This document shows, one piece after another, positions 7,661 through 12,622 of a stretch of DNA of 12,622 bases. The stretch comes from Burkholderiales bacterium (GTDB lineage Bacteria; Pseudomonadota; Gammaproteobacteria; Burkholderiales; Burkholderiaceae_C): contig SBFU01000395.1 in NCBI GenBank assembly GCA_006227785.1, forward strand, positions 1 through 12,622, read 5' to 3'. Each line of letters opens with the position of its first letter. Within the stretch, counting starts at the first letter, position 1. The notes beneath the pieces were generated by a model. That model saw only the letters and a program-made list of their open reading frames with translations. It was not told the origin of the DNA and ran no database searches. Position numbers and translations under genes: made by a program.

Positions 7661-8101
7661 TCAGATGCGGACCGAGGTGCCAGAGTACGTGATCCGGCAG
7701 GACGTGTAGAACTCGGTTTGCTCAACCGTGTAAAGGTTGGGATTGGCGGTGTTGCGGTAGAACATGCGGCCTTCGGGATCGGGTCGCCCTGCGGCGTTCG
7801 AGTACGCCACAAAACCCTTGTTGTCGGTTTCCACATTACCCTGGTAAGCGATGTTGTCGCGCTCGACCAGAATGTTGCGGTCTACCTGGGTGATGACATG
7901 GATTTGCGACAGGGCGGCGGCGGGCGCGCCGCCACAGCTGTTGAACGCCAGGTTCATCGCCACCCGGTAGCTGCCCACATACGACGGGGTGAGCGAGTCA
8001 CTCTCTTCGTGTCCCCCACCGCAGGCGCTCATCAATGCGGCGGCACCCACCACCACGAGGGCCCCAGTAACCGTACGGCGACGCAGATTGCCTCCCATCA
8101 T
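7661..8101 (-). CDS. Small hypothetical lipoprotein
   Basis: I do not recognise the mature domain. The 146-residue product starts at a tandem ATG-ATG (8101 or 8098) with AGGAG five bases upstream; the longer frame to 8128 is rejected for lack of a ribosome site. The N-terminus (MMGGNLRRRT, then hydrophobic VTGALVVVGAAAL) ends in a lipobox-like MSAC with C27, followed by GGGHEESDS, so a secreted, lipid-anchored protein is predicted. The mature part has two more cysteines (C56, C135) that could form a disulfide, many aromatic and polar residues, and segments resembling beta strands (SQIHVITQVDRNILVE, FVAYSN, GRMFYRN, YTVEQTEFYTSCRITYS). That would suit a small beta-sandwich or barrel. It follows the oxidoreductase gene by 58 bases but seems to have its own promoter. 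Confidence 0.72.
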   Translation of the reverse strand: MMGGNLRRRTVTGALVVVGAAALMSACGGGHEESDSLTPSYVGSYRVAMNLAFNSCGGAPAAALSQIHVITQVDRNILVERDNIAYQGNVETDNKGFVAYSNAAGRPDPEGRMFYRNTANPNLYTVEQTEFYTSCRITYSGTSVRI

Positions 8102-8139
8102 CCTCACTCCTGTGCATGTGCAAGTCAAAGATCAGCGCC

Positions 8140-8167
8140 ATTCTAGGTTGAATCAACCGTCAGGCAA
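8140..8167 (-). promoter_or_regulatory. Candidate promoter of the lipoprotein gene with palindromic spacer
   Basis: On the minus strand TTGCCT (8167-8162, four of six) is followed after 16 bases by TAGAAT (8145-8140, five of six). Transcription would start near 8133, leaving a leader of about 32 bases that contains the AGGAG site. The spacer holds the 13-base palindrome GGTTGAATCAACC (8146-8158), the right position for a repressor operator. The -35 overlaps the end of the oxidoreductase gene. Confidence 0.45.
8146..8158. repeat. Perfect 13-base palindrome, possible operator
   Basis: GGTTGA and TCAACC are exact reverse complements around one central base. The centre is too tight for a stable hairpin (four pairs with a five-base loop at best) and no T run follows, so DNA binding by a dimeric regulator is likelier than termination. 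Confidence 0.5.
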
Positions 8168-9269
8168 GCATTTGACGCACGTCTTCGGCTATTGAGAGAC
8201 AACTGGTCAATCCGGGCGACTCGATGGCGAAAAGATTGACCAGGCCCGGCACGCCATGGTCCTTGGGGCCTTGCAGGCAAAAGTCTGCCGCCGGCTCGCC
8301 AGGGCCGCTGACCTTGGGGCGGATGCCCGCGTAGTCTGGCAGCAACACTCCCGGTGGCAAACCCGGCCAGTAGCGCCTGACTTCCTGCTCGAACAGCGGC
8401 GCCCGGCTGGCGTCGACAGCAAGGTCATCGGCCGAATCGACCCATTGCACATCGGGTCCGAAACGCGCCTGCCCCCCAAGGTCGAGTGTGAGGTGAACGC
8501 CCAGGCCGGCCAGGTGGGTCTGCGGATCCGGGGCCGGGTAGATCAGGCGCGTGAACGGCGATCGACCGCTGAGCGTGAAGTAGTTGCCTTTGGCATAGCG
8601 CGCTCCGGGCACCAGCTGCCGCGCCAGGCCCTCGGTGGCCGCCCCAAGGGCACATGCATGCAGGCCGGCCGAATTGACCACGCCACGGGCACGCAGGACC
8701 ATGCCATCGAGCATGTGCACCTCGATGGCGTCACCAAGCGCACGCAGACGACCGACTTCGCTGCGGCAGGCGACCGTGCCACCCGCATGCTCAAGATCGC
8801 CCTGCAGGGCCAGCATCAGACCGTGGCTGTCCAATATGCCGGTCGACGGCGACAACACGGCTCCGAGGCACTCCAGGGCGGGCTCAAGTTCCTGCGCCTC
8901 GGCCCTGTCGATCAAACGAAGATCGGGCACGCCATTGATGGCCGCGCGTCGCACGATATCCGGCAGGCCGGCCATCTGTTGGGGCGTGGTGGCCACAATG
9001 AGCTTGCCGGTCTGCCGGTGGGCAACACCCCGGTCACTCAGATACGGGTAGAGCCACTGCCGACCACGGACACAGTGCTTGGCCTTCAATGACCCAGGCG
9101 GGTAGTAGATACCGGCATGAATCACTTCGCTGTTGCGCGAGCTGGTCCCGCTGCCGATCTGCGCCTCGCGCTCCAGCACCAGCACTTCGCGTCCCGCCAG
9201 GGCCAACGAACGGGCCACCGCCAGACCGACCACGCCCGCTCCGACCACCACCACATCCACCTGCTCCAC
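8160..9269 (-). CDS. FAD-dependent oxidoreductase, LhgO (L-2-hydroxyglutarate oxidase)-like
   Basis: D-amino-acid-oxidase-superfamily flavoprotein. With the chosen start, the Rossmann FAD motif is VVVVGAGVVG at 6-15, the ribose-binding acidic residue is E33 (VLVLEREA), and the segment SSRNSEVIHAGIYY at 43-56 with H51 closely resembles L-2-hydroxyglutarate oxidase/dehydrogenases. GKLIVAT, SPSTGILDSHGLM, VVNSAGLHA, GNYFTLSG and the terminal FAD contact ESPGLTSCLSI also fit. The protein has 369 residues and no signal peptide. I chose GTG at 9269 because AAGGAG (9284-9279) is nine bases upstream and the Rossmann strand follows at once; no in-frame ATG precedes the motif. The frame could run back to a TTG at 9311. 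The family link is firm, but the substrate (L-2-hydroxyglutarate or another 2-hydroxy acid) is unproven. No partner genes stand beside it. Confidence 0.86.
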   Translation of the reverse strand: MEQVDVVVVGAGVVGLAVARSLALAGREVLVLEREAQIGSGTSSRNSEVIHAGIYYPPGSLKAKHCVRGRQWLYPYLSDRGVAHRQTGKLIVATTPQQMAGLPDIVRRAAINGVPDLRLIDRAEAQELEPALECLGAVLSPSTGILDSHGLMLALQGDLEHAGGTVACRSEVGRLRALGDAIEVHMLDGMVLRARGVVNSAGLHACALGAATEGLARQLVPGARYAKGNYFTLSGRSPFTRLIYPAPDPQTHLAGLGVHLTLDLGGQARFGPDVQWVDSADDLAVDASRAPLFEQEVRRYWPGLPPGVLLPDYAGIRPKVSGPGEPAADFCLQGPKDHGVPGLVNLFAIESPGLTSCLSIAEDVRQMLA

Positions 9270-9278
9270 CGCCTGACA

Positions 9279-9300
9279 CTCCTTCGGGTCGGAGGACCCG
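9279..9300 (-). promoter_or_regulatory. Hairpin directly before the oxidoreductase Shine-Dalgarno site
   Basis: On the minus strand CGGGTC (9300-9295) and GACCCG (9290-9285) form a six-pair stem with loop CTCC (9294-9291). The Shine-Dalgarno AAGGAG (9284-9279) begins at the next base. The CUCC loop is complementary to GGAG of the ribosome site, so alternative pairing is conceivable. The structure is seen; a regulatory role is inference. Confidence 0.4.
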
Positions 9301-9342
9301 TTCAATGGCAACGATTGTCGCGCCTGCAGGACGGTCGTGGCC

Positions 9343-9348
9343 TAAAAT
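9343..9348 (+). promoter_or_regulatory. Candidate -10 box of tyrB
   Basis: TAAAAT (five of six) lies 32 bases before the tyrB ATG and would start transcription near 9355. The best -35-like string, TTGTCG at 9315-9320, is 22 bases upstream, too far for normal spacing, so the promoter may depend on an activator or be misread. Confidence 0.4.
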
Positions 9349-9380
9349 GGTGCGTTTGTCCAACCTGCCCCCGTCCCATC

Positions 9381-10577
9381 ATGTCCCTTTTTTCCGCCGT
9401 TGAAATGGCCCCCCGTGACCCGATTCTGGGTCTGAACGAACAGTTTGCCGCCGACACCAACCCAAACAAGGTCAACCTGGGGGTTGGCGTGTACTTCGAT
9501 GACAACGGCAAGCTGCCGCTGCTGCAATGTGTGCAGGCGGCCGAGAAGGCCATGATGGAAAAGCCGAGCGCCCGGGGTTATCTGCCCATTGACGGCATTG
9601 CGGCCTATGACAACGCGGTCAAGGGTCTGGTCTTCGGTGCTGACAGTGAGCCCGTGCAAAGCGGCCGTGTGGCCACCGTGCAGGCCATCGGGGGCACTGG
9701 CGGGCTGAAGATCGGTGCCGACTTCCTCAAGCGGGTCAGCCCGAATGCCAAGGTCCTGATCTCCGATCCCAGCTGGGAGAACCACCGCGCGCTGTTCCAG
9801 AACGCCGGTTTCGTGGTGGACACCTACGCCTACTACGACGCAGCCCGTCGCGGCGTCAACTTTGACGGGATGCTGGCCAGCCTGAATGCCGCTGCCGCGG
9901 GCACCATCGTGGTCCTGCACGCCTGCTGCCACAACCCGACCGGTTACGACATCACCCCCGAGCAGTGGGACCAGGTGGTGGCCGTGGTCAAGGCCAAGGG
10001 CCTGACGGCGTTTCTTGACATGGCCTACCAGGGCTTTGGTCACGGCATTGCCGAGGACGGCGCCGTGATCCAGAAGTTCGTGGCTGCCGGCCTGACCTTC
10101 TTCGTGTCGACCAGTTTCTCCAAGAGTTTCAGCCTCTATGGCGAGCGTGTGGGCGCGTTGTCGGTGCTGTGCGACAACAAGGAGGAGGCTTCGCGTGTCC
10201 TGTCCCAGCTGAAGATCGTCATCCGCACCAACTACTCCAACCCGCCCACCCACGGTGGGGCGGTGGTGGCTGCCGTCCTGAACAACCCCGAACTGCGCGC
10301 ACTGTGGGAACAGGAGCTGGGTGAGATGCGCGTGCGCATCAAAGCCATGCGCCAGAAGCTGGTCGACGGCCTGAAGGCCGCTGGCGTCCAGCAGGACATG
10401 GGCTTCATCACGCAGCAGATCGGCATGTTCAGCTATTCCGGGCTGAGCAAGGACCAGATGGTGCGCCTGCGCACCGAATTCGGTGTCTATGGCACCGACA
10501 CCGGCCGGATGTGTGTTGCTGCGCTCAACAGCAGGAACATCGACCACGTCTGCCAGTCCATTGCCAAGGTGGTCTGA
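9381..10577 (+). CDS. tyrB: Aromatic amino acid / aspartate-type aminotransferase
   Basis: Pyridoxal-phosphate enzyme of class I (subgroup I-alpha) that transfers the amino group between aromatic amino acids or aspartate and 2-oxoglutarate, the last step of tyrosine and phenylalanine synthesis or the first of their breakdown; cytoplasmic. The 398-residue length matches TyrB/AspC. The PLP lysine is K248 in STSFSKSFSLYGERVG (E. coli TyrB K247). N185 in HNPTGYD, D213 and Y216 in FLDMAYQG, and the substrate-carboxylate R376 in TGRMCVAALN are present. The N-terminus (SLFSAVEMAPRDPILGLNEQF) is diagnostic. The ATG at 9381 is fixed by this homology; no strong Shine-Dalgarno site is seen. Separating TyrB from AspC specificity by sequence alone is not secure; tyrB is the usual name for this betaproteobacterial group. 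Confidence 0.9.
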   Translation: MSLFSAVEMAPRDPILGLNEQFAADTNPNKVNLGVGVYFDDNGKLPLLQCVQAAEKAMMEKPSARGYLPIDGIAAYDNAVKGLVFGADSEPVQSGRVATVQAIGGTGGLKIGADFLKRVSPNAKVLISDPSWENHRALFQNAGFVVDTYAYYDAARRGVNFDGMLASLNAAAAGTIVVLHACCHNPTGYDITPEQWDQVVAVVKAKGLTAFLDMAYQGFGHGIAEDGAVIQKFVAAGLTFFVSTSFSKSFSLYGERVGALSVLCDNKEEASRVLSQLKIVIRTNYSNPPTHGGAVVAAVLNNPELRALWEQELGEMRVRIKAMRQKLVDGLKAAGVQQDMGFITQQIGMFSYSGLSKDQMVRLRTEFGVYGTDTGRMCVAALNSRNIDHVCQSIAKVV

Positions 10578-10584
10578 CCCACCA

Positions 10585-10607
10585 CGGCCAGCACAACAGG
10601 CTGGCCG
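10585..10607. terminator. Hairpin between convergent tyrB and ygiD, possible bidirectional terminator
   Basis: CGGCCAGC (10585-10592) and GCTGGCCG (10600-10607) form a perfect eight-pair GC-rich stem with a seven-base loop, centred in the 46-base gap between the two stop codons. No T run follows on either strand, so classic intrinsic termination is not assured. It may act as a 3' end stabiliser or a Rho-assisted stop for both genes. Confidence 0.5.
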
Positions 10608-10623
10608 GCTCCTGGCAGGCGAC

Positions 10624-11484
10624 TCAGCGCCAGACCACCGATCGCATGGCCACCGAAGCCCCCTGGAAGGCTTCGTTGAAGAAAGTCGCGTAGGCCGATT
10701 CGCTGGCCGCGCCCGCCGCGTACAGCAGGGGCATGTAATGCTCCCAGCTCGGGTGGGCCATGCGGGCAAAGACCGATGACGCCGGCAATTGGGCCAGCCC
10801 GTTGATATCGTGGCGCGTGATCAGGTCGGCCACCTGTGCATCGAAGCCCGCCGCCCAGTCGTAGGCCTGGTCGGCCGCGGCCTCCCAGTGCATGGCACGC
10901 AGGTTGTGGACCGTGTTGCCGCTGGCGACAATCAGGATGCCTTGCGTCCGCAGCGCTGCCAGCTGGCGACCCAGGGCCAGATGTTCCTCCATGGGTCGAG
11001 CCACGTCGATGCTCATCTGTATGGTGGGGATGTCCGCCCTGGGAAACATGGGCAGAAGAACCGACCACGCGCCGTGATCCAGCCCCCATTGCCCCTCATC
11101 CAGCCCCAGGGCTTGTCCATCCGAGGGCTGGACCAGGGCGGACGCCAGTGTGCGGGCCAGCCCGGGTTCACCGGGGGCAGGATATTGAACGTCAAACAAG
11201 GCCTGGGGGAAACCGCCAAAGTCGTGGATGGTCCTTGGCGAAGCCATGCCTGTCAGCCACCACCCTCTGGTCATCCAGTGGGCCGAGATGCACAAGATGG
11301 CCCGGGGCCGCCCTTCGGGTTCAGACAGCAATTCGTCCCCCAGGGCGGACCAGGCACGCCGAAACGGGTTGTCTTCGATGGCATTCATCGGGCTTCCATG
11401 GCCGATGAACAGGACGGGCTGGCGTTCAGTGGCAGGTGTCGGATGGGTCACGGATTCTGGCCTGTGGGTGGTGTGGTGCGTCAT
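10624..11484 (-). CDS. ygiD: YgiD-like 4,5-DOPA dioxygenase family (LigB superfamily) protein
   Basis: Extradiol ring-cleavage dioxygenase of the DODA/YgiD type, related to the LigB superfamily; E. coli YgiD opens L-DOPA at the 4,5 bond in vitro, while its physiological substrate is unclear. Visible metal and active-site histidines: H29 in FIGHGSPMNAI, H69 in ISAHW, H193 in VASGNTVHNL, and H244/H249 in HPSWEHYMPLL, matching H22, H57, H177 and H234 of YgiD by spacing. LDHGAW near 135-140 is also conserved. It has 286 residues (E. coli about 260-270); the first 20 or so, His/Thr/Pro-rich, are additional. The ATG at 11484 has no good Shine-Dalgarno site and no alternative ATG occurs before the GHGSP motif, so the start is uncertain. 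Convergent with tyrB, divergent from phaZ. Confidence 0.88.
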   Translation of the reverse strand: MTHHTTHRPESVTHPTPATERQPVLFIGHGSPMNAIEDNPFRRAWSALGDELLSEPEGRPRAILCISAHWMTRGWWLTGMASPRTIHDFGGFPQALFDVQYPAPGEPGLARTLASALVQPSDGQALGLDEGQWGLDHGAWSVLLPMFPRADIPTIQMSIDVARPMEEHLALGRQLAALRTQGILIVASGNTVHNLRAMHWEAAADQAYDWAAGFDAQVADLITRHDINGLAQLPASSVFARMAHPSWEHYMPLLYAAGAASESAYATFFNEAFQGASVAMRSVVWR

Positions 11485-11523
11485 TGGCCCGATGACAGGG
11501 CAACAACAGACATGGGCAATCTT

Positions 11524-11566
11524 TCACCAAGGTGACAACTGCCTCGAAATATTAGGTGTTTTCACC
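11524..11566. repeat. Two short inverted repeats sharing a TTTCACC core, upstream of ygiD and phaZ
   Basis: TCACC-AA-GGTGA (11524-11535) and GGTG-TTTT-CACC (11555-11566) lie about 30 bases apart in the 146-base divergent gap, and both include TTTCACC on the plus strand. They could be operators or chance. Apart from these, the phaZ dyad and its overlapping promoter, I see nothing else in the gap. Confidence 0.35.
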
Positions 11567-11593
11567 CGAGCGCAGCGCCCCCCTTCCTGATAA

Positions 11594-11618
11594 GATTATG
11601 CTGCACTGCAACATAATC
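11594..11618. promoter_or_regulatory. PhaR-type operator dyad in the phaZ promoter
   Basis: Outer arms GATTATG (11594-11600) and CATAATC (11612-11618) are perfect reverse complements around a TGCA-C-TGCA core centred on 11606, with one mismatched pair between arms and core. The stretch TGCTGCACTGCAA (11599-11611) fits TG-N-TGC-N3-GCAA, the motif reported for the PHB-granule-sensing repressor PhaR in betaproteobacteria. It lies 13 bases before the start codon of a PHB depolymerase gene and overlaps the candidate -10 box, so PhaR repression of phaZ is a strong inference. Confidence 0.68.
11612..11617 (+). promoter_or_regulatory. Candidate -10 box of phaZ inside the operator
   Basis: CATAAT (five of six) is the right arm of the dyad. 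Transcription would start near 11624, giving a leader of about seven bases, consistent with the absence of a Shine-Dalgarno site before the phaZ ATG. No good -35 hexamer is found 16-18 bases upstream. The left arm reads CATAAT on the minus strand, so it could also serve ygiD. Confidence 0.4.
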
Positions 11619-11630
11619 AGCCGGTTCCCT

Positions 11631-12622
11631 ATGCTCTACCAGATTTACGAAACCCAGCGCTCCATCATGGAGCCGTTCGCCGACCTGGCCGAAGTGGCTG
11701 CCAAGCTCTACAGCAACGCGAGCCTGCCCTTTGCACAGGCGCCGCTGGCCCAGCGCATATCGGCGGCCTACGACCTGATCCACCGCCTGGGCAAAGACTA
11801 CGAAAAGCCGGAATTCGGCATCCGCACGGTCCAGGTCGATGACGTGGACGTGGCCATCTTCGAACGGGTCGAGATCGACAAGCCGTTTTGCGAGCTGCGG
11901 CGTTTCAAGCGCTTCACGGATGACAGTGCCACCCTGACCAAGCTCAAAGCCCACCCGGTGGTGCTGATCGTGGCACCGCTGTCCGGTCACTACGCCACCC
12001 TGCTGCGCGATACGGTGCGCACCATGCTCAGTGACCACAAGGTCTACATCACCGATTGGAAGAACGCGCGCCTGGTGCCGCTCTCGGAGGGCGAGTTCCA
12101 CCTGGACGATTACGTGAACTACGTGCAGGACTTCATCCGCTACCTGCAGCAGACCTATGGCAACTGCCACGTCATGAGCGTCTGTCAGCCGACCGTGCCT
12201 GTGCTGGCTGCCGTCTCCCTGATGGCCTCGCGTGGCGAAACCACCCCGTTGTCCATGACCATGATGGGGGGGCCGATCGATGCGCGGCGCTCGCCGACAG
12301 CGGTCAACGATCTCGCCGTCCAGCGCAGCCACAGCTGGTTCGAAAACAACGTCATCTACCGCGTGCCCCACAACTTCCCCGGCGCCGGTCGGCGGGTGTA
12401 TCCGGGCTTCCTGCAGCACGCTGGCTTCATTGCGATGAATCCGGACCGGCACGCGACCAGCCACTACGATTACTTCCAGGACCTGATCAAGGGCGACATG
12501 TCCAGCGCCGAGAGCCACCGCAAGTTCTACGATGAGTACAACGCGGTGCTTGACATGGACGCCGACTACTATCTGGAGACCATCGAGACGGTGTTCCAGG
12601 AGTTCAAGCTGGTCCATGGCAC
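11631..12622 (+). CDS. phaZ: Intracellular polyhydroxybutyrate depolymerase PhaZ (C-terminus cut by window edge)
   Basis: Mobilises stored PHB granules by thiolytic or hydrolytic cleavage, releasing 3-hydroxybutyrate units; cytoplasmic, granule-bound. The open frame begins MLYQIYETQRSIMEPFADLAE, the typical N-terminus of the Cupriavidus PhaZa1 family, and runs without a stop to the window edge, showing 330 residues of about 410-420. The catalytic cysteine is C185 in VMSVCQPTVPVLAAVSLM (C183 in Cupriavidus PhaZa1). APLSGHYATLLRDTV, YITDWKNARLVP and TMMGGPIDARRSPTAVN are conserved. The Asp and His of the triad (D355 and H388 in Cupriavidus) lie beyond the edge and cannot be checked. The ATG at 11631 is set by homology; no Shine-Dalgarno site is seen. 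A PhaR-like operator sits just upstream, and ygiD is divergent. Confidence 0.96.
   Translation, partial: MLYQIYETQRSIMEPFADLAEVAAKLYSNASLPFAQAPLAQRISAAYDLIHRLGKDYEKPEFGIRTVQVDDVDVAIFERVEIDKPFCELRRFKRFTDDSATLTKLKAHPVVLIVAPLSGHYATLLRDTVRTMLSDHKVYITDWKNARLVPLSEGEFHLDDYVNYVQDFIRYLQQTYGNCHVMSVCQPTVPVLAAVSLMASRGETTPLSMTMMGGPIDARRSPTAVNDLAVQRSHSWFENNVIYRVPHNFPGAGRRVYPGFLQHAGFIAMNPDRHATSHYDYFQDLIKGDMSSAESHRKFYDEYNAVLDMDADYYLETIETVFQEFKLVHG

Noticed and set aside
8102..8128. Upstream ATG at 8128 as lipoprotein start
   Set aside because: It adds TCTCTGVR before the signal peptide and has no ribosome site, whereas the ATG pair at 8101/8098 follows AGGAG at proper spacing.
9270..9311. TTG at 9311 as start of the FAD oxidoreductase
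   Set aside because: It would add 14 non-conserved residues and place the AAGGAG ribosome site inside the gene; GTG at 9269 leads directly into the Rossmann strand.
9342..10769. A 475-codon minus-strand frame opposite tyrB
   Set aside because: Antisense to a complete aminotransferase, His/Val/Gly-rich composition and no ribosome site; artefact.
11562..12617. A 351-codon minus-strand frame opposite phaZ
   Set aside because: The plus strand encodes a clear PhaZ with the CQP active-site motif; the opposite frame is its shadow.
1..12622. Search for mobile elements, CRISPR arrays, tRNA/rRNA genes, toxin-antitoxin or defence modules
   Set aside because: No transposase or integrase motifs, spaced repeats, tRNA cloverleaf-like segments or recognisable defence domains were seen; genes are dense and core-like throughout.

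Overview
The window looks like an ordinary core-genome segment from a GC-rich betaproteobacterium, most likely Burkholderiales and plausibly Comamonadaceae-like. The basis is the high GC throughout, the sequence flavour of FtsH, RlmE, PyrD and TyrB, and an intracellular polyhydroxybutyrate (PHB) depolymerase of the Cupriavidus PhaZa1 type. The lineage call is inference from protein character, not from a search. Twelve protein genes fill almost all of the sequence. I see no tRNA, rRNA, insertion sequence, CRISPR array, phage gene or island boundary.

Layout. Positions 1-2446 (minus strand) carry rlmE (23S rRNA U2552 methyltransferase) followed by ftsH (membrane AAA+ protease), cut by the left edge. 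Divergent from rlmE, 2503-5837 (plus strand) carries yhbY (ribosome-assembly RNA-binding protein), prlC (oligopeptidase A) and a secreted DUF4124/glutaredoxin-like protein. Next come rpiA on the minus strand (5844-6524) and pyrD on the plus strand (6560-7648), divergent over only 35 bases. A small orphan lipoprotein (7661-8101) and a FAD-dependent oxidoreductase related to L-2-hydroxyglutarate oxidase (8160-9269) lie on the minus strand. tyrB, an aromatic amino acid aminotransferase (9381-10577), is on the plus strand. ygiD, a DOPA-dioxygenase-family enzyme (10624-11484), is on the minus strand. phaZ (11631 to the right edge) is on the plus strand and divergent from ygiD.

Functional links. 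rlmE-ftsH is a classic pair joining ribosome maturation with membrane protein quality control, and the divergent yhbY is also a large-subunit assembly factor, so the left third is themed on ribosomes and proteostasis. FtsH and PrlC both degrade proteins or peptides. rpiA and pyrD both feed nucleotide synthesis, through ribose-5-phosphate and orotate. The right part holds unrelated central-metabolism genes.

I did not find a new multi-gene system. The best non-coding signal is a 25-base dyad just upstream of phaZ. It matches the motif described for PhaR, the PHB-responsive repressor, and it overlaps the likely -10 box. Smaller points are a palindrome inside the promoter spacer of the orphan lipoprotein, a hairpin abutting the Shine-Dalgarno site of the oxidoreductase gene, non-ATG starts for ftsH, rpiA and the oxidoreductase, and several divergent junctions with an AT-rich hexamer readable as a -10 box on both strands. 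Many lengthy open frames antisense to these genes are artefacts of GC-rich codon use.
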